Assembly: GCA_023362775.1 (NCBI GenBank)
Contig: JALMGJ010000015.1
Coordinates: 24,703,001 to 24,767,000 of the forward strand
From: Charina bottae
Taxonomy: Eukaryota; Chordata; Lepidosauria; Squamata; Charinaidae
Direction of reading: 5' to 3'
Length of the DNA: 64,000 nucleotides
This document shows, one piece after another, positions 12,201 through 23,896 of the stretch. Position 1 is the first letter of the stretch. Every line of letters starts with the position of its first letter. The notes beneath the pieces were generated by a model. The model was not told where the DNA came from. It saw only the letters and a list, made by a program, of their open reading frames with translations, and ran no database searches. A program made the translations under genes and the position numbers.

Positions 12201-15200
12201 AATTTGTAAGAATTATGCAATATATGGTTACTGCAGCACGACTGGTATATGCGCAAAATTGGAAAAACCAAATTTTACCTATGATACAAGATTGGATGTT
12301 AAAATTGATGGATATGGCAGAAAATGACAAATTGACATGCTTATTAAAAGATAATTCAAATTGTTACTAACTTAAAGAATGGAAACCATTAATGGATTAT
12401 TTGCAACATGCAGGTGGAGCAAAGCTCATTTGGGGTTTTGAAGACTAAAATATATATGAATTGATATATTAGACAGGAAATGTTTTTGTATGTTATATAT
12501 AGAACTAGCATGTAAGAAATTTTTTTTTCTGAACTACTAAGACCAGAGATAAATCGGAAGTTGACTATATTTATGTTTTATCTTTTTTCTTTCTTTTTTT
12601 TTTACTTTTCTATATACTTTTACTTCTTTCTTTGATTTGTATTTCTATTTCTTTTTCATTTTCACCCTTTTAACTATGTATATTTAAAACTCCAATAAAA
12701 TTTTGAAAAAAAAAACCAAGCTGAGTTTTCTTCTTGGATGGTGTACAAGTAGTCCTCAACTTATGACCACAATTGGGACTGGAACTTCCGTCGCTAACTG
12801 ATGCGGCCGTTAAGTGAGTTGCGCCTGATTTTATGACCTTTTTTGCCACGGTCGTTAAGCGAATCCAGCTTCCCCCATTGACTGTGCTTGTCGGAAGCCC
12901 CCTGGGAAAGGTTGCAAATGGGTGATCACATGACCTTGGGATGCTGCAACCATCGTAAATACATGCTGGTTGCCAAGCACCTGAATTTTGATCATGTGAC
13001 TGTGGAGACACTGTGACAGTCGTAACTGCGAGGACCAGCTGTAAGTCACTTTTTCCAGCACCGTCGTAACTTCGAACCCTTTGCCTCCCCTTGGTATCTT
13101 CTTCAATGTTCTCCCCTTACCTTCCGAAGAGGCATCACTGTCATCTTCTGGCTCATGGTCTTCTGCTTTGCCACCTTCAGCCCGGAGCAGCACCTGGCGC
13201 CCACTGATCTCTCCCTCCCTAAAATCAAGAAGAACACCAGCAGGACTTAGAGCTGCAAGCCTCCCTGGGATTGGAAGGACAAGATTTGGGCAGTGGCCAG
13301 GACTTCCTGCTCCTCCAACCAGCAACGCTGGGGAACTCAGCAAATTAATTAAAAGCTGGCTCTGGGGGCAGGGACACACCCACCTGAAAACAACGGACAT
13401 ACCCTGGTGAGATGACGCGCTCCAGATCGGTGATGCACATGAATGGGCGGTGGAAGTAGTGGAGCTGAAGGATACAGGCCAGCAGGAAGAAGCCTGGGAT
13501 GAAGATGCTGGAGAAGAGCTCAGAGACGCTGAACTGCTCCAGGCCGAGGTCACCCAGTCTGGGCAAAGAGAGAGGAAGGAACGTGGGAGGGGATCAAGGG
13601 AGCTGGAAAAGATACGGTGGTGTCAGCGCAAGCAGCCTGAATGGCTGGGCAGCCTTCGCTTGGAACAGTTACAGCGGAGGAGGACAGTCCATGTGAAACG
13701 CAGCGAGGGGAAAATGGAGAAACCGCCGTTCTCTTCCTTATTGATTCCAGGACATGAGCTCAGCTAAAGAAGTGCCAGTTAGACCCTCCCCACACCTCCC
13801 CCCTTTTTCTCTTCATCAACTTTTAGTCTCACTTAGCTTCTGGGCTGTTCAGCCAGAGAGAACTAGAGCAGTGAATAGTGGAGAATCTACACCACCTTCA
13901 AGGTATATCAAATGTGGTGGGATGTAAAACAGGTAACTTCAGCAACAAAGCCAATTCCATGCAATGTCCCATAAACCAAAACCTACCCAAAGTCAAATGA
14001 GATCTGGGCCATGGCGAATTAGGGATTCTTGGCATAATTCAGATCCAAATCTAACAGCAGATCTGATCTTATTGGAACAATCCTGAAAATTAAGGCCATT
14101 CTACTTGAATCATCAAATTCATTTGGATACATTTGATTTGGATTTTCAAACTGGATCTTTAGGTCAAACTGAGTTGATTTGGTCCAGAATGTGCAAACAC
14201 CTATTGAACTGACAAATCAATTTGGAAGCATCCAATTCACTCAAATCTCTTAAGTTGAATTGAGTGCCCCAACTGCCTGCGTGGGAAGAGGGGACTGTTT
14301 TGATCTACTGCAAAACAACAAGAGATCCACCCCAATCTATCCCCTGTCCTAGACAGATCCCAGAGTTTCAGGACCAGGTGAGGAGCCTTCATCCACGGAT
14401 CAATGTGGCCTGGGGCTGCAAAACTGTGGCTCCACTCACTGTTCGTCGGTCAAATGGGTGAAGTTCCTCCAGTACATGGGGAAGTCCTCGAACTGGAAGG
14501 TGTAAACAGCTATAAGAACCAGCATGGTGTAAGCGACCACAAACCACCAGAAGGCCTTCAAGAGTTTCCGCCAGAGACTGTAGTAAACCTAGAGAGGAAG
14601 TTGGTTACCAGGGAGGTAGACGAAAGTGGCCCCGTCATTTTCACACTGCGGGATATTCCACACCCCCTCCAGTCTGTTGTACTGGTTCAAATAAAGAGGT
14701 GCCAAGAGGTATCTCGGAACAGTCACCAAGATCACAGCCCCATCTGATGCATGGACTTTGTTCAAACTCCAGTTCCTTTGTTTCAAATATAAGGTAGAGA
14801 ATGGGGGAAATTCTCCTTTCCCCAAATTCCCAGAGACCTAATGCTAGGGATCCAGATGGACCAGTTGTCTGGCTCCAAAGCCACAACGGCTGGGAACTCT
14901 AGGAACTGCCGTTGCAACACATCTGGAGGTCAACAGGGTGAGGGAATGCTGGCCAAAGGTAGATGGGTTTCTCTGTTTCCTTCCCCTTCTTTCCACCCTT
15001 GTTCTCATCACCCCCTTAAACTCTGAAAATCCTGACTTTTCTCTGCCGTGAGGTCAACCAATCACCTGGAAGAGGGTGAGGAACAGGAGGAAGAGGAACA
15101 TGTAGACGATTTTGTAGACCACCAGGCGTCCAGCAAAGCTGACCACAATGAACATGCCTGCACAGACTAAGATCCAGAACTTTGCGTAGAAGCCTTTCAC

Positions 15201-18200
15201 GTAGCTCCCCAGGACTTTCAGGACATCACGCTCGGGGCCTGGCCCTGAGAAGAAGAGGGGAGCAGAAAAGTGGGGCTCAGAATGACCTGGACGCCAGGGC
15301 AGGACTCGGCCCTCATTCACGCATTGGCAAAAAGTGCTATAGTCCAGTTGACCCATCACAGACAGGTGGAAGGTGATGCACTGAGTTTAGGCTCAGTGAG
15401 TTTTGAGAACCCAGCCCACTGTAACTTATTCCACTGGCTGAGCAAACAAGGGCTTGGACAGTCCCTAAGGTTAGGTAGGCATAGTCCTGAAGACCGATCC
15501 TTCCCTCCAGTGCGAGTTAACACAAGGTTCGCAAATCGTCTGGACAGAATTCTTTGCAGATCCAAATGCTGGGCTGCCAAGAGGTCACCAATATAACCCC
15601 CACAAATGCAGCTGGATACCCATTTGATGGGTAAAACGGATGGTGGGCCCCTTAAAGTCCCACCTAAGGAGAGACTTTTACGAGTTAAAATATATATTAT
15701 TATTTACTGGGTCCAGCTTCTCACCCCAACGTGTTTCGAGCCTCGGTACTCACCAGCCTCTGTAACGGTCACTTCCATCAGGGGGGCAGAAACAGGTTTC
15801 TTTTTCAGCAGCTTCTCCTTCACGAATTGTCGCACCAGAAGCCAAAAGGTCAAGGTATAAAGGAGCTGTGGGGAAAAGGGGGTGGAGAAACCGAGGTCAG
15901 AGCAGCGTTTCTCAACGTGTGGTCCGAGTCCCCCGGGAGTCCCCCAAGACCCTCTCAGGGGTCTGTGAAATCAAAATTATTTGCCAGCCTATGTTGAAAA
16001 ATAATACAGTATTAAAATCCCATCAAACAATCCTCAGAAGCGGTAGCACAGCAAATCCGTCCATTTTAATTTTTAATATGGTCGAATCGAATTATCCATT
16101 CAGTCGTATTCGACCCTTGGCGATTCCATAAGCCAGCTCTCTCCATGATTTCCGATCTTGTACGGCTTCTTTCAGTTGCTTTAAATTTTGGCCTGTGTCT
16201 GCTTTGATTACATCCAACCAGCGCATTCTTTGGCGTCCTCGTCGTCTTTTGCCACGGAACGTTCCAAGCACAACATCTTTCTCCAACGATGTTGATCTCA
16301 TGACATGACCGAAGTAACTAAGTCTAAGTTTTGTTATTTTTCCTTCTAGTGACATGTCTGGTTTTATGCACTTCAACACTTCTTTATTTGTTATCTTTGC
16401 AGTCCAAGGGATTCGCAAGAGCCTTCTCCAACACCATAGTTCAAAAGAATCAATTTTCCTTCTATCCAACTTTTTCATCATCCAACTTTCACAGCCATAA
16501 GTAGTTATGGGGAACACGATAGTGCGGACTAGTCTACACTTAGTCGTCAAGCTGACATCCTTGCTTTTCCATATGGTAAATATCAATAAATATAACCTAT
16601 ACAAGCAAAAGCTCTTTTGGGGTCCCCATAATTTTTAAAAGTGGGGTCCTGAGAACAAAAAACTTCAGAAGAAAACAGGGCACAAGGCTCTGTTTCATTA
16701 GGATGAAACCCTCTAAAGCCACAAGCTATGAAAATGCATGTGCAGACTGGACTTTTTGCTGGAAATGGGAAAAAAATGAACTTGTGATTTATGAGTTTGA
16801 TGATTAGAAAGGGTAGAATATGGGAAGAAGGGAGATATAACTATAGAGAGGGAGGATAAAATATAAGTGTATTTATAACTGCCGTAAAGAAGATGGGAAG
16901 CTGCTTCTTTATATCTTTTTTCTTTTCTTTTTTATTGCTTATTTACTTATCACTTTTTCTTACTTTTTTAAAAATTTGTATCGCTTTTACTCTGTAAAAA
17001 ATGTCTCCAATAAAAATTAATTAAAAAAAAAGAAAATGCATGTGCAGAAAACCAGCCTCCTGCATTCTTGCTCTTTGTCACACAACTGGGTGTCATTTTC
17101 AATCATGCACATCAGTGTTTCTCAATCAAAGCAACTTTAACACATGTGGACTTCAACTTCCAAAAATCCCCTCCTCTTCCATGGGCTGGGGAATTCTGGG
17201 AGTTGAAGTCCACACATCTTAAAGTTGCTGAAGTTGAGAAACACTGATGAACATCACAACAATGTGCTGAGTGTGCAAAAGCCCCTAGACCAGTGCTTTC
17301 CAAACTCCCGCCGTTGGCGATACACCAACGGCAGTGGCGGCGGTGTGAGGGCACATGCGGTGGCGGCGTGCACAGCGGCGGCCTTGTGTTTTGCACTAAA
17401 ACCCAGAAATGATGGTGCGCCGCTGCGCACACCACTGGCGACGCGCCATCAGCACTTCCGGGTTTTGTCGCGACACACAGTTTGGAAATCTATGCCCTAG
17501 ACGGCTGGGAGGACCTGCTTTGGAGTCCCACCTTTTAGCAAAGCATCACCTGAGAAAGAAAGAGAAAGAGCCAAAGAGCAAAAAGAAAAATAACACGTGA
17601 AGAGTGAGAGAAACCAAGATGATGATAAAAGAAGAATCTAAACAAATGCCGACGGATGCACAGGACAAGCTTGGCTCAGGTGTTGACTCTACCTTAGCTC
17701 CCAGGTACAGGCAGGGGTACGGAGGTCGCACCAGCCCCAGCTGCTCCAGGGGCATGAAGCCGACCTTGGTTGGCAGCTCCGGTTCCAGATCCATCCCCCA
17801 TACATATTGCAGGCTGCAGAGCGCGATGCCATAGAGGAGGATGAAGGGCGAGCACAGCATGGCGAAGTGGTGCCTGTTGCGCACGATCCAGATGAGGCAC
17901 GCCCACAGCAACAGCACAAAGGTCAGCCAGCTGTGGTAGGTGATGCTCCACACCTGGAAAGAACAGTAAACACCGGAGTGAGCAGACTCGGATGGGCTTC
18001 TTGATGAGCCTAAGAATGTCCGGCGTGGTTGCATTTAGGGGCTCCGGCTCATTTTATGCGGCCTTGAGAAGCTGGATTAACCTGAACACAAGAGGCCAAG
18101 GTTGTGCAGCGCTTCAGGTCTGAAGGGAGAATGTGATTCAGAGCATGCAGGAGGGTGCACAGAGCACCAGCTTGAAACACCTTGAATCTTCAAAGGCTTT

Positions 18201-21200
18201 TCCCAAGATCAGGGGGCAACCGAGAAAGGCAGCCGTACAATCCTGGGAAAAGACGCAGATGCTTCAAGGTGCTGCCAACGGGTGCACACCCACCCACCTC
18301 CCGAATCACATTTTCCCCTTCAAATCCGAAGCAAAACCGCGCATGGGCAGGGGTCGGAGGAAATCCTACTCAGTCTTAAAGATCTATTGAGGGTGGCAGG
18401 AATAGGAGTGTGAAACCCCAGGATGCCATCCATGGCCCGGTTTTTTCCTACCCCCACGGAACAGAGGTTCAGGTGTTGGTCTAGGCTCGAGCCCATCTTT
18501 GTCCATGATAACTCACTGGCCGACTTTGGGCCTGCCACTCTTTCAACCTAACCTATCCACAGATTGTTGGGGGAATAAAATGGAGGTGGAAGTGATATCT
18601 AGGTTGTCTTGAGGTCCTGGAGGAAAAACAGAGTATAAATGTAGCACACACCTCCAAAGAATGGATCTTAGGTTTCGAAGGTTACCATTTTCACTCAGTT
18701 GGACTTAAAGCGTCATTCCCTTCTGCACCTTAATTATCTTACAGCTCTCTTAATAAAAGGATGGTCATATTTCACTTTATATCTGCTTTTGGACCCACAA
18801 GGAACCCCCCACTGTGACATTAGACCAGAATGACCTGTTTTGCCAAGGAGCTAGAGTGGCCAGTGCCGGCCCACTTCAGAGGCTGCAAACAGGGCAACGT
18901 GACTGTGGGCGGTGTCCCTTCTAAAACGTTTAGACCATGAATCGTTAAATATACGCTGCCATGGCATTTATTCAGTTTGTCGTTTTTTTAACTAGCGACT
19001 CGGTTTCCAGCAGCACCCTGTCCTTCAATGCCACCCTCTGCAGCTTCCCATCCAGGTCTCCCGACTCGCTCACCATCATGGCAATGAGGGCGCAAACGTA
19101 GCTTTGCTTCATCACGACGCGGCCCAAGGAATGAAGCAGCTGCAGCTTCTCCTTGCGATGCTCCTGTCTCCGGATGGCTGCAGAGAAGGGATTTTTAGAG
19201 CATGGTCCAGCCCCCCAAGGATGAAGGAGGGGGAGGCAGGGAGGGGCAGGTTGGCAGCTCCCGGCTCTGAGAGCATCCTTGCACTTGCAGGTCGCCTCCG
19301 TCCCCACCGGAGTCCAGGGCAGAAAAGACCAAGCTATTCAAAGAGGGGGAGGGGTCTTGTAGGAGCCTGGCTCTGCCTCTCGAGCAGCGTTTCTCAACCT
19401 CGGCCACTTTAAGATGTGTGGACTTCAACTCCCAGAACTCCCCAGCCAGCATGGGGAATTCCCAGCATTCTGGACCTTGAAGTCTACACATCCTAAAGTG
19501 GCCGAGTTTGAGAAACGCTGCTCTAGAAGGTCAAGTGGTGCTGGTGGGAACTTGCAGCTCACAGGATCTGTGCTAGGCAGTTCCAGACAGAAGGCTGGGG
19601 GGGCACATGGCCCTAGAGGGCAGGGGAAGAGCTTGCAAGCTGTCCCGATTTAAGGAGAGCAACTGAATGGTGGTCCTGCTGCAGCCTCCTCGTCTTGTTG
19701 ATGCAATGCTTCACCTGAGCGATTGGTTCCCTCAAGTTCATGCACAGTGTGGTCCTCAGGATCGGCCCCAGAAACCTCGGTCTCCTGGATCAGCATCGGC
19801 TGTAAAAATTTTACAAAGCCAATTAGCAGGATTGAGAGAGAAAAATCACAGGGCAAACGAACACCCCAAAGCAGCCCAAACTTGGAGACATTCCCCCAAG
19901 CGGTTCTGGGCCTGGAAGCGTCAGGAGACACGGCCCAAAGGAGCTGCCCATCTGGAAGCAACCCATCTCCAAGCCGATTGGAAGGGTGCTATACTGTGAT
20001 CTGGGCCTTCAGCCCGAGATGGTACAGTCCTCTCCACCTCCTTCCGCTGCACGTACGGACCCAGCCTGCTCTTCGTGCCAGCTGCTTCCTTGTGGGTTCT
20101 GAACTGGATCGATGCCCACAGCCTCAGCCCTCCGTCCCTCTTGACCGCCCTTGTCTGACTGAGGGGACTCGGCAGCCGGAGCAAGAATCACACACTCCCC
20201 TCACCTTGGCATCTTCAGGCAGGTGGTCCTTGTGCTTCAAGCAGTTTGTCAGCTCCAGAAGCTCTGAGGTTGAAGACTCGGCATCTCTCTGTTTTTCAAT
20301 GGTTTACAAGGGAAGAGTGAGAGGAGGAGGAGCATCACATGCCCCATGATTTCCAGTGCGCCGATGCCCCTCGTTCCCTGCAAGACGTCTGACCTGATGG
20401 AGCCCAATGGCCTAAATAACGAGGTCTGGATTGGAAGGTCCTGCTGGGATTGATCCATGTGGTCATTGGGGTTCCTGCATTAAGCAGGGAGTTGGACTCA
20501 AGAATCCCCCAACCCTTGAAGACGTTGAACCTTGCAAGGCAGCACCAGAGCATCACTCTGCATTTTAGCTGGGGGGACTAATATTTATCCACCCACCCAC
20601 CCACCTCAACCCTAGGGACGCTAAGCACTAATACAAAGTGGAGTCCTTGGTGCTCTCTGAGCTTGGTTGTTTGCCTGCAGATGACTGAGCTACATATGTT
20701 CTCTTCTATTGGTACTAATATAAAGCTTTCAGCTCCCCCCATATCAACATCCTTGCTCAGATCCTGTCCCTCCCCTCCCACGATTAAGCCTCATCCAAGA
20801 ACTTCTTGCTTCTGCACCGCGTTGCCCTCTGCAAGCCAGCTCCTCCTGTTTTCAAAGACCAAGTTAACTGGGGCACCGAAAGTCACACCGGCCCTGCTTA
20901 GGAGAGCTGCGTACCTGCTCACAGGAGTGCAACCTTCGGAGCTTCACCAAGGTAGCCAAAACATAATAGAGCAGCAAGAGGATGCCCGGATTCGCGTACA
21001 CGGGCCAGGGGAGGCTGACGTCGAGCAGCAGCGCGTTGGGCTGGCTACAGCCTGTGGGGAGGATAATGGCCTTCAAGCCAAACAACCTGCAGGGGAGGTT
21101 GAGGAAAGCGGCATTCAGACCCCGATTGCCAATAAAATGAGTGAAAGTCATCTAGTTGCTCTCCAGCTACATTTTTTCACGCCATGAACCCAAGCCCGGG

Positions 21201-23858
21201 GGCCTTCAGCAAGGGGTAGGACGCTGAACGTGTTCAGAGCCTCACAACAGCCAGTTATCCTTCGCAAGCCATGTGCTCCGTGTTCCTCAAGACCATCTCT
21301 GGCATACAGAAGTTCCTAGCTGTTCTGATCTGGTACGGCGTTTGATTCTCAGAAGCCGCCGTTAAAGACTGCAGAGGGCAGGAAGGGAAGCTCCCGCTCT
21401 GAAAGGACTTTCTCACGGGAAACTTGGAAAGTTAACCCAAAGGGCAGCAAACACCTGCAGTTGTTCATCTGAAAGGCCAGGAGGTTCAGAGTGGGTCTTG
21501 GCTGCGACCCTACGCCATTTTTCAAAGAGAAAGGAGCCTCTTGTCTATTTACCTAGGAGGTGCCTGGAGCCAAGCTGCCCACGGGACCATGAAGGGTCAA
21601 CAGCAGGACACTGCCCATCCCCAGAAGTCAGGGAAGTGAAACTGACTGGGCGAGGTTATCTTGGCCGCTCAGGTTTCATAGGGACTGGTGGGAGAAACCA
21701 AACTGGGCAGGCTGGATTTGTCCAGACCACCTCAGCTGCTTTCTTGCTGTCAGAGGTGGGACCAGGATCATGGGGGAACTTCACAACAGATGGACATCCC
21801 GACACCCTCCAGCTTTTGCCTGGCATGTGGCCATGGGAGGGCCTTCTAGCTTGCGGGGAAAAACTGAACCTCTTCAGATCCCCCACTGGCCACCCTGCAG
21901 GCCTAGAAGATCACCTTCTAGGGCAATAAAGAGATTCCCTCCCCCCCCCCCATTTTAGGAGGGATGTATGAAGAATTACAGTGTGGACCACGCAGGGTGA
22001 CTCTTGATCTGCAGTTCCACCCCACCAGCAGGGAAGTCTTCCAGGCACAAAATCCTGGGGGTGGTGCCTCTACCTCCAGCATTTACCTGCACAAGGCAGG
22101 CCACCAAATGCCGAACCTTTCCAGAGCAATGAAAAGGACACCCCCACTTACCGTGCCCAGAGGCCAGTGGGCGGAAAGATTTTCTGCACGAAGGGGGTCT
22201 GGTAGCCAAACAGGCAAATGAGGTGGCCCCCGGCAAAGACGTCAATCATGACGCACAAAGTGTTGAAGGCCAGGTGGCTAATGGAGAAGTGGCAGGCCCA
22301 CCAGGTGCTGAGGCCCACAAACAGCAGGTAGTAGACACTGGAGAAGGCCGAGGGCAAGGTGATCCCTGGAATGCAGAGAAGAAGAATCAGGGTCACTGGT
22401 GTTTAGAGGCTCCTTGGCATAACGGGCCTCTGCCATGGAAGAGATTGTGAAGATTGGAACCTTTCGTTTTAAGGCAAGAAATAAGAGTAAATACCAATAG
22501 AATAGATGTAGCTCAGGGCCGAACTGTTGAGTTGAAGGGTTGAAGAGTAAATATATCACCCTGATCCAGCTGCCATTATCTTCTTGGTAGTTCTCTAAGG
22601 TTTTGGGTGGCTGGGGCCTTCAGAGCTCCACCAGCTCTGATAGACTGGCACGGGCACTTCGCTCTACCCGCTTCTCTCCTACGGCCAATCCAAACCTCAT
22701 ATTCACAAGAGGAATTTGGAGCCACGGATACAGAGTCAACCCCTAGTTGAACTCCAAACTCATGTTAGGAAGAGTCTGGGAAACTCTTTCAAGAACCAAC
22801 GTCAGAGCTGCCAGAACAGTGATTCAGCTCCGCGTTCCAGATGTGCCAAAAGCAAAGCTCGGGAGATGCCAGCTCTCTTTGTTCCTGCAGCCCGGGTGAG
22901 CGCTTCTTGCTGGGGTCTGAACATTCATGAGGCCGGAACACATTTCTGTGGTCACGGGCTCCAGTTCCACATCCCCAGAGACTCCCCCGCCCCCAGCCTG
23001 AGGCCTTGCAGCTGGCCTGGAGAGCAACTCCATCATTTCCAGTCAGATGGATGAGAGATCACTGGGCACCAAGTTGGAAGCAGCAGCATTAGATGCTTCT
23101 CCCGTAGCATCTCAGAAGTAGAATTTTCCTTTCTGATACTGTAGCGGTCTTCTCTCTACAACAGAAGAGCTCCGGTCTCCCTTAGTTCTAGTTAATTAAA
23201 AGTTAGTTAACTTTCAGTTAAAAGCTAATTAACTTTTAACCCTAGTTAATTAGATGTTTCCTGTTTGTTTCCTATTGAACTGGGATGGGTAGGGTTAGCA
23301 ATGAGCTCCCTCTTCATTGCCAGGGCTCAATAAAAAAAAAGTTGCAAACGAGAAGCTTCTAATTAACAAGGTAAGAGGCCTGGGCTGAGCCCTTCAATAT
23401 GGGAAAAGGTATCGCTGGTCAATATTCTTGTCTGTAACGTATTGGGCAGAACCTCTGTTTTCGCTCCACTTCTAGCTGCAACCAGGAAGCCCTAAAAGGT
23501 TCCAACTGTGTGAAGACACCCAAAACAGGGAGCTTCTTTTGAAATGCGTAACAGGGGTATCCCCTTTCCACTAATTCCTTGACACCTACCTGCCAGCGCA
23601 AGTAGCACAAGAGCCAAGATTTTTCCAACCACCATCAAGAGCCCGTGAGCTGTTACCCGGAGCCGAGCGGCCAGCTGTGCCCGCCGCCTCAGAGAGTCTG
23701 GGGCCAGAACGTCAGTTCCTCCTTGGGGCTTTGACTGGCCCTCATCTATGGCCGCTTCTTCCTGAAGAAAAGGGAAAAGCCACAAGGGGTCACCCATTGC
23801 CTAGGAGAGACCCAAACGCCCTTTCATGAGAGACCTCTAGGACCCTAAAGCTCGAAGG

Positions 23859-23896
<38 letters not shown>

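Larger units (their letters stand above)
17954..23589 (-). other. PIEZO1: PIEZO1 introns 6-11 (between listed exons)
   Basis: Intron 11 carries a SINE fragment, intron 10 a complete palindromic MITE and intron 8 a CR1 3' tail. Introns 6 (22366-23589), 7 (21087-22151) and 9 show nothing I can identify apart from a short inverted TTAACT-rich stretch near 23185-23250. Confidence 0.6.

Noticed and set aside
12047..12370. Plus ORF of 107 codons as a gene
   Set aside because: It begins in intronic sequence and runs into L1 ORF2 remains.
16092..16604. 170-codon reverse-transcriptase-like ORF as a host gene
   Set aside because: It is the 3' remnant of an RTE/BovB retrotransposon bracketed by a 7-bp duplication.
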